This document shows, piece by piece, positions 1 to 8,353 of a stretch of DNA of 64,000 nt. The translations under genes and the position numbers were made by a program. This DNA comes from Campylobacter sp. MIT 99-7217 (GTDB lineage Bacteria > Campylobacterota > Campylobacteria > Campylobacterales > Campylobacteraceae), in contig NZ_QHLJ01000002.1 in NCBI RefSeq assembly GCF_006864365.1, positions 124,001 through 188,000 on the forward strand, written 5' to 3'. The number at the start of each line of letters is the position of its first letter. Positions within the stretch are counted from its first letter, which is position 1. The notes below the pieces were generated by a model. The model was not told where the DNA came from and did not search any database. It worked only from the letters and a program-made list of their open reading frames with translations.

Positions 1-1044
1 AAAGTATTTTTTATCCAAATTTTAAGCTTGTTATATAGTGCCTTTCCTCAAAGCTTGCAACTTGGTGCTATACTCTTTTGTGTAGGGGTTTTTCTAGTCT
101 TTATACAAAATAAACAAAATGAATCTTTAAAACCCTTTATACTTTGTGTAGCCTTATTTTTCTCTGTATTTTTTGCCTTTAGTCACATTTATAATTACAA
201 AGCCCCAAGTGTTTTTACTGCCAAAGAGGTAAGCATTTTAAACGATCTTAAGAGCATAGCTTCAAGGGAAGATTATGTGGTAGCGTGGTGGGATTATGGT
301 TATCCAGTGCGTTATTACAGCGATGTTAAGACCCTAGCAGATGGCGGAAAGCACTTAGGAAAGGATAATTTCTTCCCCTCTTTTATACTCTCTCATGATC
401 AAATCAGTGCAGCTAATATGGCAAGACTAAGCGTTGAATACACTGAAAAAAGCTTTAAAACGCCTATGAATGATCTTTTAAAAGCCATGATGAAAGATTA
501 TAATATAAGCAATGAAGATGTTTTTTTGCACTCTTTGCAAAATATAAATTTTCAGTTCAAAGACGAAAAAACGAGGGATATTTTCTTATATATGCCAGCA
601 CGCATGATCAATATCTTTTCAACCGTAGCTAGCTTTTCAAAGATAGATCTAAACACAGGGTTTATAAATTCGCCCTTTGTTTTTAGCCCAGCCTTTGGTA
701 TAGGACAAGAAAGTGGCTTTTTTATTTTGAGCAATGGCATGCTTTTAAGCGATGATTTTAGAAGCTTAGCTTATGAAGATAAAGAATACTCTATCAATAC
801 TTGGATCAAGGTCAAATCGTTAAGCAAAGGCGAGTTTGATCCTATCAAGATAGATGATAATGGGCGATTTTTTGTTTTGTTTATCGAGGATAAATTTCAA
901 ACGCCTATGCAATTTCTTATCATGGATAAATCAATGTTTGAAAGTGCTTTTGTGCAAATGTTTTTCCTTAACAACTACGATAAAAACTTGTTTGATTTGA
1001 TCATCAATGACAATCAAGCCAAAATTTTCAAACTCAAGAGATAA
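1..1044 (+). CDS. pglB: Oligosaccharyltransferase PglB, C-terminal part (5' end outside window)
   Basis: PglB transfers the lipid-linked N-glycan to asparagine in D/E-X-N-X-S/T sequons on the periplasmic side of the inner membrane. The frame is open from base 1, so this is the C-terminal half of a protein usually near 710 residues. It shows the end of the membrane domain (two hydrophobic segments before about nt 180) and then the periplasmic domain with the catalytic WWDYG signature at 286-300. A downstream MINIFSTVASF stretch fits the MI motif that reads the +2 Thr/Ser of the sequon. pglA follows after 2 bases, as in the known Campylobacter pgl operon. Only the truncation by the window edge is unusual. 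Confidence 0.96.
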   Translation, partial: KVFFIQILSLLYSAFPQSLQLGAILFCVGVFLVFIQNKQNESLKPFILCVALFFSVFFAFSHIYNYKAPSVFTAKEVSILNDLKSIASREDYVVAWWDYGYPVRYYSDVKTLADGGKHLGKDNFFPSFILSHDQISAANMARLSVEYTEKSFKTPMNDLLKAMMKDYNISNEDVFLHSLQNINFQFKDEKTRDIFLYMPARMINIFSTVASFSKIDLNTGFINSPFVFSPAFGIGQESGFFILSNGMLLSDDFRSLAYEDKEYSINTWIKVKSLSKGEFDPIKIDDNGRFFVLFIEDKFQTPMQFLIMDKSMFESAFVQMFFLNNYDKNLFDLIINDNQAKIFKLKR

Positions 1045-1046
1045 AG

Positions 1047-2174
1047 ATGAAAATAGCTTTTTTATCGCATAGTGCCATGAGTGTGTATCATTTTAGAATG
1101 CCTATCATTAAGGCTTTAAAAGCTCGTGGCGATGAGGTTTTGATCATAGTGCCTGATGATGAATATAGTTTGAAGCTTAAAAATTTAGGCTTTGAGGTCA
1201 TTAACTACGAACTTAAAAGATCAAGCACAAATCCTTTCATCGTTTTTTCAAATTTCTTGAGCCTTTTAAGGCTTTTAAAAGCTCTTAAAATAGATCTTAT
1301 ACAAAGCTCAGCACATAAAAGCAACACCCTTGGTATCATCGCTTCTAAATTTGCTAAGATCCCTCATCGTTTCGCACTTGTTGAAGGACTTGGCTCTTTT
1401 TATATCGATGAGGATTTTAAAAGCTTGCTCATTCGCTCTTGTATTAATTTTTTATACAAAATCACCTTCATATACGCACAAAAAATCATCTTTGTAAGCA
1501 AAAGTGATGAGCTTTTTATGCAAAATTTAGGGCTTAAAAAAGAAAAAAGCGTGCTTATAAGCTCGGTTGGGGTAAATTTAAGGCAGTTTTTTCCTATGCA
1601 AATTCCCAGCAAAGAAGACTTTTTAAAAAAATATGATTTGCCAGATAAACCCATAGTTTTAATGATAGCTAGAACGCTTTGGCACAAGGGCATTAAAGAA
1701 TTTTACGAGGCTGCTAGCTTGCTTAGGCAAAGGGCAAATTTTATCCTTGTTGGTGGCAGTGATGATAACAAATCTTGTGCGAATAAAGAATTTTTAAACT
1801 CAGGCTGCGTGAAGTATCTGGGCGAGCAAGAAAATATCAACTTTTTTTTAAATCTTTGCGATATTTTCGTGCTTCCAAGCTATAAAGAGGGCTTTCCAAG
1901 AACTGTGCTTGAGGCAAAGGCTTGTGCAAAAGCTTGCGTGGTGAGTGATTGTGATGGCTGTGTGGAGGCTGTTAAAAACGGCTTTGACGGACTTTGGGCA
2001 AGGACAAGAGATAGCAAGGATTTGGCTGAAAAGATTGAGCTTTTGCTTGTTGATGAGCGTTTGCGTGTAAATTTAGCTCAAAATGCCTTTAAAGACGCCC
2101 TAAACTATGATGAAAATATCATCGCTTCAAAATACCTTAAGCTTTATGATGAAGCTTTAAAGCAAGGAAAATAA
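1047..2174 (+). CDS. pglA: GalNAc transferase PglA (GT4)
   Basis: PglA adds the first alpha-1,3-GalNAc to undecaprenyl-PP-diNAcBac on the cytoplasmic face of the inner membrane. The 375-residue protein has the GT4 (GT-B) architecture: an N-terminal Rossmann half starting MKIAFLSHSA, and a C-terminal half with the nucleotide-sugar EX7E signature EGFPRTVLE at residues 281-289. Length matches the family (about 376). It lies 2 bases after pglB and its stop is directly followed by the pglC start, so pglB-A-C-D form one transcription unit. No frameshift or missing motif is visible. Confidence 0.95.
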   Translation: MKIAFLSHSAMSVYHFRMPIIKALKARGDEVLIIVPDDEYSLKLKNLGFEVINYELKRSSTNPFIVFSNFLSLLRLLKALKIDLIQSSAHKSNTLGIIASKFAKIPHRFALVEGLGSFYIDEDFKSLLIRSCINFLYKITFIYAQKIIFVSKSDELFMQNLGLKKEKSVLISSVGVNLRQFFPMQIPSKEDFLKKYDLPDKPIVLMIARTLWHKGIKEFYEAASLLRQRANFILVGGSDDNKSCANKEFLNSGCVKYLGEQENINFFLNLCDIFVLPSYKEGFPRTVLEAKACAKACVVSDCDGCVEAVKNGFDGLWARTRDSKDLAEKIELLLVDERLRVNLAQNAFKDALNYDENIIASKYLKLYDEALKQGK

Positions 2175-2777
2175 ATGTATGCTCATTTTTTTAAGCGGAT
2201 TTTAGACTTTTTTTTGGCTCTTTTTTTACTCATCATCTTAAGCCCCCTAATGCTTTTTGTGGCTTTAATGCTTAAGATCATTCAAAAAAGCGTGTTTTTT
2301 ACCCAAGAAAGACCGGGTTTAAATGAAAAAATCTTTGTGATTTACAAATTTAAAACCATGAGCGATGAAAGAGATGAAAAAGGCGAGCTTTTAAGCGATG
2401 AAAAGCGTTTAAAGCCCTTTGGAAAGCTTGTTAGAAGCCTTAGCCTTGATGAGCTTCCCCAGCTTTTTAATGTCCTTAAAGGAGATATGAGCTTTATAGG
2501 ACCTCGTCCCTTGCTAAGTGAGTATTTGCCACTTTATAACGAGGAGCAAAAACTGCGTCATAGCGTAAGACCCGGCATTAGCGGTCTTGCACAAGTTAGT
2601 GGCAGAAACGCCCTTTCTTGGCAGAAAAAATTTGAACTTGATGTGTATTATGTAAGGCATATATCCTTTTTTTTAGATCTTAAAATCATCGCTCTAACAG
2701 CTCTTAAGGTGCTTAAAAGAAGCGGTATAAGTAAAGAGGGCATGGCAACAACGGAGAAATTTAATGGAAAAAACTAA
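2175..2777 (+). CDS. pglC: Undecaprenyl phosphate diNAcBac-1-phosphate transferase PglC
   Basis: PglC is the monotopic phosphoglycosyl transferase that moves phospho-N,N'-diacetylbacillosamine from UDP to undecaprenyl phosphate and so starts N-glycan assembly. The 200-residue protein begins with one hydrophobic re-entrant helix (residues about 10-35). The catalytic Asp-Glu pair (D92-E93, in [19 protein letters not shown]) follows, then the [11 protein letters not shown] motif typical of bacterial sugar transferases. Its ATG follows the pglA stop immediately, and its last 14 bases overlap pglD, suggesting translational coupling. Confidence 0.95.
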   Translation: MYAHFFKRILDFFLALFLLIILSPLMLFVALMLKIIQKSVFFTQERPGLNEKIFVIYKFKTMSDERDEKGELLSDEKRLKPFGKLVRSLSLDELPQLFNVLKGDMSFIGPRPLLSEYLPLYNEEQKLRHSVRPGISGLAQVSGRNALSWQKKFELDVYYVRHISFFLDLKIIALTALKVLKRSGISKEGMATTEKFNGKN

Positions 2778-3351
2778 GCAAATTTATATCTATGGATACA
2801 GCGGACATGGCTTTGTTTGTGCTGATGTAGCAAGGGCTTTAGGATATGAAAAAATCATCTTTTTAGACGATGATGAGAAAAAAGGGGTTTTGAAATTTAG
2901 CAAAGAGCTTGAAAAGCATGATATTTTCATCGCTATAGGGGATAATGAAATAAGATCCAAGCTTTATGAAAGAGTTTTAAACTCAGGCTTTAAGCTGGTA
3001 AATTTGATCCACCCAAGTGCCATTGTAAGCCCTGAAGCAAGCATAGAAAAAAGCGGAGTGCTTATCATGCCTTTGGTCATAATAAATTCTAAAGCCAAGA
3101 TAGAAAAAGGAGTGATCTTAAACTCAGCCTGCGTGATAGAACATGAATGCCTTGTGGGCGAGTTTTCGCACATCAGCGTAGGTGCGAAGCTAGCAGGAAA
3201 TGTTAAGGTTGGCAAAAAATGCCTTGTGGGCATAAATTCATGTATTTTGCCAAATTTAAGCCTTGCTGATGAGTGCATTTTAGGAGGTGGTGCTGTGCTT
3301 AGCAAAAGCATTTTTAAAAAATGTGTTTTAAAAGGCGTTGCGGCAAGGTGA
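2764..3351 (+). CDS. pglD: UDP-4-amino-sugar N-acetyltransferase PglD
   Basis: PglD acetylates the C4 amine of the UDP-4-amino-sugar made by PglE, giving UDP-diNAcBac. The 195-residue protein has a small N-terminal Rossmann-like domain with a glycine motif (GYSGHG, residues 11-16), followed by a left-handed beta-helix of hexapeptide repeats. The catalytic-base histidine is recognisable as H127 in [10 protein letters not shown] (about H125 in C. jejuni). It closes the plus-strand pgl block. In C. jejuni pglE and pglF follow nearby, but here a restriction-modification island follows and pglE/F lie about 26 kb away. A related NeuD-type acetyltransferase is at 62180-62773. Confidence 0.95.
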   Translation: MEKTKQIYIYGYSGHGFVCADVARALGYEKIIFLDDDEKKGVLKFSKELEKHDIFIAIGDNEIRSKLYERVLNSGFKLVNLIHPSAIVSPEASIEKSGVLIMPLVIINSKAKIEKGVILNSACVIEHECLVGEFSHISVGAKLAGNVKVGKKCLVGINSCILPNLSLADECILGGGAVLSKSIFKKCVLKGVAAR

Positions 3352-3376
3352 TTTAAAATATTTTTTACAAATTTAG

Positions 3377-3382
3377 TATAAT
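3377..3382 (+). promoter_or_regulatory. Probable sigma-70 -10 box for the methyltransferase
   Basis: TATAAT, preceded by AT-rich sequence and no clear -35, which is normal in Campylobacter. It lies 38 bases before the methyltransferase ATG and after the pglD stop, so the restriction-modification genes probably have their own promoter and do not depend on read-through from pgl. Confidence 0.5.
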
Positions 3383-3419
3383 ATTTAAAAATTCTTTCTT
3401 AAAATACAAGGATTAAAAT

Positions 3420-4997
3420 ATGCAAGATGATTTATTTGAAGAAAATGAGCTTTTAACACCAAAACAAAGTGCTCTTTGGGCTAGTGAGTATTTAAATAAA
3501 AATGTAACGAGTTCTAATATTATTTATCTTATAAATTATGGCAAAATTGCAAATTATGCTATTGATAAAAAGCAAAATTTAGTAAATAAAAATGAGCTAA
3601 AAAACTATTATGATAGCCTTTATACAAATGAAAATCTAGCTCATCCACTATCATTTTCGCAATATAAAGAAGCAGAGACTACAAAGCATATACATAGACT
3701 TCACCCATACAAGGGCAAGTTTATTCCACAGCTTGTAGAGTATTTTTTAGATTCTCATACTGATAATTTAAAAAAAGAAGTATTTTTTAAAAAAGGTGAT
3801 ATTGTGCTTGATATTTTTTGTGGTAGTGGCACTACTTTAAGCGTTGCAAATGAGCTAGGTATGCACGCAATAGGACTTGAAATATCGCAATTTAACACTC
3901 TAATATCTAATGCCAAGATAGAAAATTATGAGCTAAATCTTTTAGAAGCTAGTCTCTTAAAACTTAATAAAATATTAGAATCTAATATAAAAAATTCTAA
4001 TATTTTAGAATTTGAAAACACTCTAAATCTGGCTTTAAGCGAATTTAATCAAAAATATTTTCCAAGAGAATTCAAAAGACAAGTAGCCTTAAAACAAATT
4101 AATGAAAAAACTTATAGCAAGGAAAAAGAGCAGGAATTTTTACTTATTTATGAAAAAATCGTGAGTGATTTTAATATAAATATTTATACAAATATAAATG
4201 GTAATTTTTTTGAAAAATGGTATTTTGACTTTATAAAAAGTGAAATAATGCTACTAAAAAATGAGATAGAAAAAGAACCTAAATTTTTGCAAAATATTTT
4301 AAGGCTTATTTTAAGTCGCACTGCAAGAAGCTGTAGGGCTACGACACATGCGGACTTAGCCACACTAAAAGAACCTATGATAAAAAGCTATTATTGTGCT
4401 AAACATGGCAGAATTTGCAAACCACTTTTTAGTATCCATAAGTGGTTTAAAAGCTATGCACAAGATACTTTAAAGCGTTTATATGAATTTAAGAATTTAA
4501 GAAGCGATACTATGCAACTTTGTCTAAACGCAGATGCTACAAATTGTGATATTATAGCTGAGCTTAAAAAACAAAACTCTTATGATTTAGCTAACTTAGT
4601 AGAAAGTAAAAAGATAGCTGGTATTTTTAGCTCTCCTCCTTATGTAGGGCTAATTGATTATCACGAACAACACGCTTATGCTTATGATATTTTTAATTTT
4701 CCTAGATTAGATAAATTAGAAATAGGCTCAAAAAGTGCTGGGCAAAGCAATAACGCAAAACAAAATTATGTAAAAAATATAGCCAAGGCCTTAAATAACG
4801 CTAAAAGATTTTTAAAAGATGATTACAATATTTTCTTAGTTGCTAATGATAAATTTAAGCTCTATCCACAAATTGCCCTTGAGGCAAATATGTGTATAGT
4901 AGGGCAGTTTGAACGCCCTGTGCTTAACCGTAGTGAAAAGGATAAGAACAAATATAGTGAAATTATTTTTCACTTAAAAGATGCTAAAGGAGTTTAA
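3420..4997 (+). CDS. Type II DNA methyltransferase (SPPY class, probable N4-cytosine)
   Basis: A 525-residue AdoMet-dependent DNA methyltransferase. The N-terminus (about 1-65) looks like a small helix-turn-helix module. A conserved HRLHPYKGKF stretch follows at about residues 92-101. The AdoMet-binding motif I, DIFCGSGTTL, is at 131-140 and the catalytic motif IV, SSPPY, at 404-408. Order I-then-IV with a long variable segment between them places target recognition between the two motifs. SPPY is typical of N4-cytosine enzymes. The endonuclease gene starts 2 bases downstream. The gene is more AT-rich than its pgl neighbours, consistent with horizontal transfer. The recognition sequence cannot be read from the protein. 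Confidence 0.88.
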   Translation: MQDDLFEENELLTPKQSALWASEYLNKNVTSSNIIYLINYGKIANYAIDKKQNLVNKNELKNYYDSLYTNENLAHPLSFSQYKEAETTKHIHRLHPYKGKFIPQLVEYFLDSHTDNLKKEVFFKKGDIVLDIFCGSGTTLSVANELGMHAIGLEISQFNTLISNAKIENYELNLLEASLLKLNKILESNIKNSNILEFENTLNLALSEFNQKYFPREFKRQVALKQINEKTYSKEKEQEFLLIYEKIVSDFNINIYTNINGNFFEKWYFDFIKSEIMLLKNEIEKEPKFLQNILRLILSRTARSCRATTHADLATLKEPMIKSYYCAKHGRICKPLFSIHKWFKSYAQDTLKRLYEFKNLRSDTMQLCLNADATNCDIIAELKKQNSYDLANLVESKKIAGIFSSPPYVGLIDYHEQHAYAYDIFNFPRLDKLEIGSKSAGQSNNAKQNYVKNIAKALNNAKRFLKDDYNIFLVANDKFKLYPQIALEANMCIVGQFERPVLNRSEKDKNKYSEIIFHLKDAKGV

Positions 4998-4998
4998 A

Positions 4999-5766
4999 AT
5001 GCAAAAATTAAAACTAGAAATCAAAAATAAACTTACCCAAGCTTTAAGAAGTAAATTTGAAAACTATAAGCCTGAAAGTGTCTCTATGCCCTTTCATACA
5101 AGGCTTTTGGGTAAAGATAGAATGGCACTTTATAGTTTTATTCAAAGCCTTAATACAAATTTTGGCACAAGTATTTTTGAGCCAGTGGCAGAGCTTTTGG
5201 CAAAAAGTCGTTTTGATAAGGTAGAAAAGCAAAAAGACGCGGGCGGCACTATAAGCAAAAACGCGCAAAGGGCAATACAAGACATTATGGATAATTTAGA
5301 GAGTGCAAACACAAAACCAAACAAAAATGAAGAAATAGCTAAAATCTTAGAAGTGGCAAATAGCGGTGAAACAAGTAGTATAAAGCCTACTAAAATTGAT
5401 TTATTTTTACAAAAAGATAATAATGTGTATTTAATTGACATAAAGACTGCTAAGCCAAATAAGGGAGGCTTTAAGGAGTTTAAAAGAACGCTTTTAACTT
5501 GGGTTGCCACCTATGCCTACACAGATTCTAACAATAAAAATATCAATACACTCATTGCTATCCCTTACAACCCTTACGAGCCAAAACCTTATCAAAGATG
5601 GACTATGGCTGGGATGCTAGACTTAAAAGCTGAATTAAAAGTAGCTGAGGAGTTTTGGGATTTTTTAGGCGGAAGTGGTAGTTATAATATGCTTTTAGAA
5701 GCTTTTGAAGAGGTGGGAATAGAAATACGAGAAGAAATTGATAATTATTTCAAACGATTTAAATAA
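4999..5766 (+). CDS. Probable type II restriction endonuclease, TdeIII-like
   Basis: Partner of the upstream methyltransferase. I chose the ATG at 4999 because an AAAGGAG ribosome-binding site (4986-4992) precedes it; an in-frame ATG at 4981 lies inside the methyltransferase gene. The 255-residue protein has a conserved block PFHTRLLGKDRMALYSFIQS in the first 50 residues, then a PD-(D/E)XK-like core: KIDLF about 15 residues before LIDIKTAKPN (nt about 5395-5460). The block resembles the TdeIII endonuclease family, which I recall as cutting GGNCC; family assignment is from memory. Part of the gene is duplicated downstream (5799-6033). Confidence 0.72.
   Translation: MQKLKLEIKNKLTQALRSKFENYKPESVSMPFHTRLLGKDRMALYSFIQSLNTNFGTSIFEPVAELLAKSRFDKVEKQKDAGGTISKNAQRAIQDIMDNLESANTKPNKNEEIAKILEVANSGETSSIKPTKIDLFLQKDNNVYLIDIKTAKPNKGGFKEFKRTLLTWVATYAYTDSNNKNINTLIAIPYNPYEPKPYQRWTMAGMLDLKAELKVAEEFWDFLGGSGSYNMLLEAFEEVGIEIREEIDNYFKRFK
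5395..5629 (+). repeat. Direct repeat, copy 1 (inside endonuclease gene)
   Basis: This 235-base segment, which encodes the catalytic-core region of the endonuclease, recurs at a constant offset of 404 bases (5799-6033). The two copies align without gaps and differ at scattered, mostly third-codon positions, so the duplication is not brand new. Confidence 0.9.
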
Positions 5767-5798
5767 AATGCTATTTGGCTTCAGATAGAAATTAATTT

Positions 5799-6038
5799 AT
5801 TGATCTATTTTTACAAAAAGATAATAATGTGTATTTAATTGACATAAAAACAGCTAAGCCAAATAAGGGTGGCTTTAAAGAATTTAAGCACACACTTTTA
5901 ACTTGGGTTGCCACCTATGCTTACACAGATTCTAACAATAAAAATATTAATACGCTTATTACTATTCCTTACAATCCTTACGAGCCAAAAACTTATCAAA
6001 GATGGACTATGGCTAGGATGCTAGACTTAAAAGTTTAA
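5799..6038 (+). pseudogene. Remnant second copy of the endonuclease gene
   Basis: An internal fragment of the endonuclease gene (corresponding to 5395-5629) with no start region and no C-terminal part. An in-frame TAA lies at 5793-5795 just before the homology. After LDLKV the frame ends at a TAA (6036-6038), whereas the intact gene continues with the last 45 residues. It could at most encode a roughly 69-residue peptide. Likely origin: an unequal exchange or the remains of a second, slightly diverged restriction gene next to the tRNA. Function is not expected. Confidence 0.85.
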
Positions 6039-6049
6039 GTTTTATAAAA

Positions 6050-6126
6050 TGGTGGATTTAGCAGGACTCGAACCTGCGACCAACCGGTTATGAGCCGGTT
6101 GCTCTAACCAACTGAGCTATAAATCC
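6050..6126 (-). tRNA. tRNA with anticodon CAT (Met elongator, possibly Ile2)
   Basis: Cloverleaf read on the minus strand: acceptor GGATTTA (6126-6120) pairs with TAAATCC (6060-6054), D-arm GCTCAGTTGGTTAGAGC, anticodon stem ACCGG/CCGGT around CAT (6092-6090), T-arm GCAGGTTCGAGTCCTGC, discriminator A and an encoded CCA. The perfect G1-C72 pair rules out an initiator tRNA. A CAT anticodon may belong to elongator Met or to a lysidine-modified Ile2 tRNA, and I cannot separate them from sequence alone. It bounds the restriction-modification island, a usual place for integration or exchange. Confidence 0.9.
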
Positions 6127-6185
6127 GCCTTGAAGTTTGAAATTATACTATTTTTTTCTTAAAATTTAGTTATATGTTTGATTTT

Positions 6186-7301
6186 TTACTTTCTGTTGCC
6201 AAGTTTGAAATTTTTATCCATCCAAGAATACCTAAAAGTAAGTAGATTTTGCAAGATACCAAAAAAGACCATGAAGGTTGTAAAAGAGCTTCCCCCATAG
6301 CTAAAAAATGGCAAAGGAATACCCACAACAGGAGCAAATCCTATAGTCATAGAAATATTTACGGCTGTATAAATAAATATAAACAAAGCAAGACAACTCG
6401 TAACCACCCGTATAAAATAATCCTCTTTAAATTTATAATTTAGGCTCAGTAAATGCAAGATCAAAAATACATAGCATACAATGAGTGCAGTTCCTCCTAT
6501 AAAACCAAATCTTTCAACCACATAAGCAAAAATAAAATCACTCGTAGAAATAGGCAAAAATTTAAAATGCGTTTGTGTAGCAAATTCAGAAGTTTTTCCG
6601 CTAAGTCCGCCATTTCCTATGGCGATAATGGATTGTTTAACTTGATAGCTTGGCTTTTCAGACAAAAAGTCGTGAATTCTTTGTTTTTGATAAGGCTTTA
6701 AAAGATGAGTGTAGATGATGGGCGATGAGATCCCTATAACAAGGATAATACTTAGCCAAATTTTATAATTTACCCCTATGATAAAAAGAGTTCCAAAGCC
6801 AACGATAAGCAAAACCATCGCCGTTCCTAAATCAGGCTCGCCAGCGATAAGAACAAAGGGTAAAAGTATATAAAAACTCAGCCTTAAAAAGTCTTTAAGC
6901 TTATAACCATTTTTTGGAGGCGGTTTGTTATATATAAGATAAGCAAGCATAAGCATAAAAGAGGGTTTAAAAATTTCAGAAGGCTGAATGGTAAAATGCA
7001 CAAAAGGGATCTCAAGCCATCTTTTTGCTCCAAGTTTTTCAACCCCAAATAAATCAACGCTCAAAAGCAAAATGATATTAATCCAATAAAGAGTAGGGAT
7101 AATCCAAGAAAGTTTTTTGATAGGCAAAATAAAAAAAAAGCCAAAGGCTAGGAAGCCTACTAGGATATATACGATTTGTTTTTCGGCTAAGAAAGGATTT
7201 GCCTCAGCGATCAAAATAAAAGAAGTTACGATAATAGGGATAATCAAAACAGGCTGAACAAAGTCAAAATGTATAAGAATTCCCCTATCTAATTTGAGCA
7301 A
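6186..7301 (-). CDS. rodA: Rod-shape/SEDS peptidoglycan polymerase RodA (MrdB)
   Basis: A polytopic SEDS-family protein of 371 residues that polymerises peptidoglycan glycan strands from lipid II during elongation, working with a class B penicillin-binding protein. About ten membrane segments are visible. Conserved SEDS features include FAYVVERFGFIGG and the C-terminal VGIPLPFFSYGGSSF. The best start is TTG at 7301, with AAGG about seven bases upstream. It is convergent with the restriction-modification island and divergent from the pseudouridine synthase. C. jejuni keeps an mrdB homologue at the edge of the same gene string. Confidence 0.92.
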   Translation of the reverse strand: MLKLDRGILIHFDFVQPVLIIPIIVTSFILIAEANPFLAEKQIVYILVGFLAFGFFFILPIKKLSWIIPTLYWINIILLLSVDLFGVEKLGAKRWLEIPFVHFTIQPSEIFKPSFMLMLAYLIYNKPPPKNGYKLKDFLRLSFYILLPFVLIAGEPDLGTAMVLLIVGFGTLFIIGVNYKIWLSIILVIGISSPIIYTHLLKPYQKQRIHDFLSEKPSYQVKQSIIAIGNGGLSGKTSEFATQTHFKFLPISTSDFIFAYVVERFGFIGGTALIVCYVFLILHLLSLNYKFKEDYFIRVVTSCLALFIFIYTAVNISMTIGFAPVVGIPLPFFSYGGSSFTTFMVFFGILQNLLTFRYSWMDKNFKLGNRK

Positions 7302-7375
7302 AATGAAACCTTGATTATAAATTTTGTGTTATTATATGCTAAAAATGTGAATTTTAAATAAGTTTAGAAGAATAA

Positions 7376-8353
7376 ATGCAAAAATTTTTAGTCCATACGC
7401 CTTGTCGCTTAGATGTGTTCTTAGCCCAAAGTCTTAATCAAAGCCGAAATCAAGTAAGTTTATTGATAAAAGATGAATGTATAAAAGTTAATTCTATCCT
7501 ACAAAATAAAACCTCTTTTAAGCTTAAAGAAAATGATGAAGTTGAGGTGATTTTCAAAGAAAAAAGCCAAATACAAAATAACTTTGAAATTAATTTTGAT
7601 ATTGAGGTGCTTTTTGAAGATGAGGATTTACTTGTTATCAATAAGCCCCCATGCCTTGTTGTTCATGGAGCAAGTAGCGTGAAAGAAGCAACGCTTGTGG
7701 ATTGGCTTTTGAGCAAAAATTATGCCTTATCAAGTTTAAATGGCTTGCAAAGAGCAGGTCTTATACACCGCTTGGATAAAGAAACAAGTGGGGCTTTAAT
7801 CATAGCTAAAAATAATACTTCTCATCAAATTTTAAGCAAACAATTACAAGATAAAAGCATGGGAAGATACTATCTTGCTCTGATCGATCTTGCTTTAAAA
7901 GAAGATAAACTTGTTGTTGAAAAGGCTCTTGCAAGAGCCATAAATCACAGGATCAAAAAAACAGCCCTTGAAAAGGCTCGAAGCTCAAGTGGGATAAAAC
8001 ATGCAAAAAGTGCTTTTATTAATTTACTCAGCCAAGAACAAAAAGAGCCAAATCTCATAGCAGCAAAGCTTTTTACAGGACGCACACATCAAATAAGAGC
8101 GCATCTTGAAAGTTTAAATCGTCATATTTTAGGAGATGAACTTTATGGATATAGGGGTAAATTTAAAACTAGGGTTATGCTTCATGCTTATTTTGTGTAT
8201 TTTTTACACCCAAAAACTCAAGAAAAGTACATAATTAAAGCACCAATTTATGATGATTTTAATACAATTTTACACAAATATTTCACACAAGGAGAAATTG
8301 ATGAAAAAACTTCGCTTAGCTTTATTGAGCAGTGTTTTGATACTTTTGTTTAG
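7376..8353 (+). CDS. RluA/RluD-family rRNA pseudouridine synthase
   Basis: Isomerises specific uridines in large-subunit rRNA. The 325-residue protein has an N-terminal S4 RNA-binding domain (residues about 1-60) followed by the catalytic domain with the signature HRLDKETSGALI; the catalytic aspartate is D134. A later GRTHQIRAHL motif is typical of the RluA family. Its 3' end overlaps the start of flpA by 53 bases, an unusually long overlap, so the two are probably co-transcribed. Which uridine it modifies cannot be read from the sequence. Confidence 0.9.
   Translation: MQKFLVHTPCRLDVFLAQSLNQSRNQVSLLIKDECIKVNSILQNKTSFKLKENDEVEVIFKEKSQIQNNFEINFDIEVLFEDEDLLVINKPPCLVVHGASSVKEATLVDWLLSKNYALSSLNGLQRAGLIHRLDKETSGALIIAKNNTSHQILSKQLQDKSMGRYYLALIDLALKEDKLVVEKALARAINHRIKKTALEKARSSSGIKHAKSAFINLLSQEQKEPNLIAAKLFTGRTHQIRAHLESLNRHILGDELYGYRGKFKTRVMLHAYFVYFLHPKTQEKYIIKAPIYDDFNTILHKYFTQGEIDEKTSLSFIEQCFDTFV

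Noticed and set aside
5044-5510. Minus-strand open frames opposite the endonuclease gene (78 and 122 codons)
   Set aside because: Antisense shadows of a well-supported gene with no start signal; AT-rich DNA gives such frames by chance.
6050-6126. Initiator tRNA-fMet
   Set aside because: The first acceptor pair is a normal G-C; initiators have a mismatch at 1-72.
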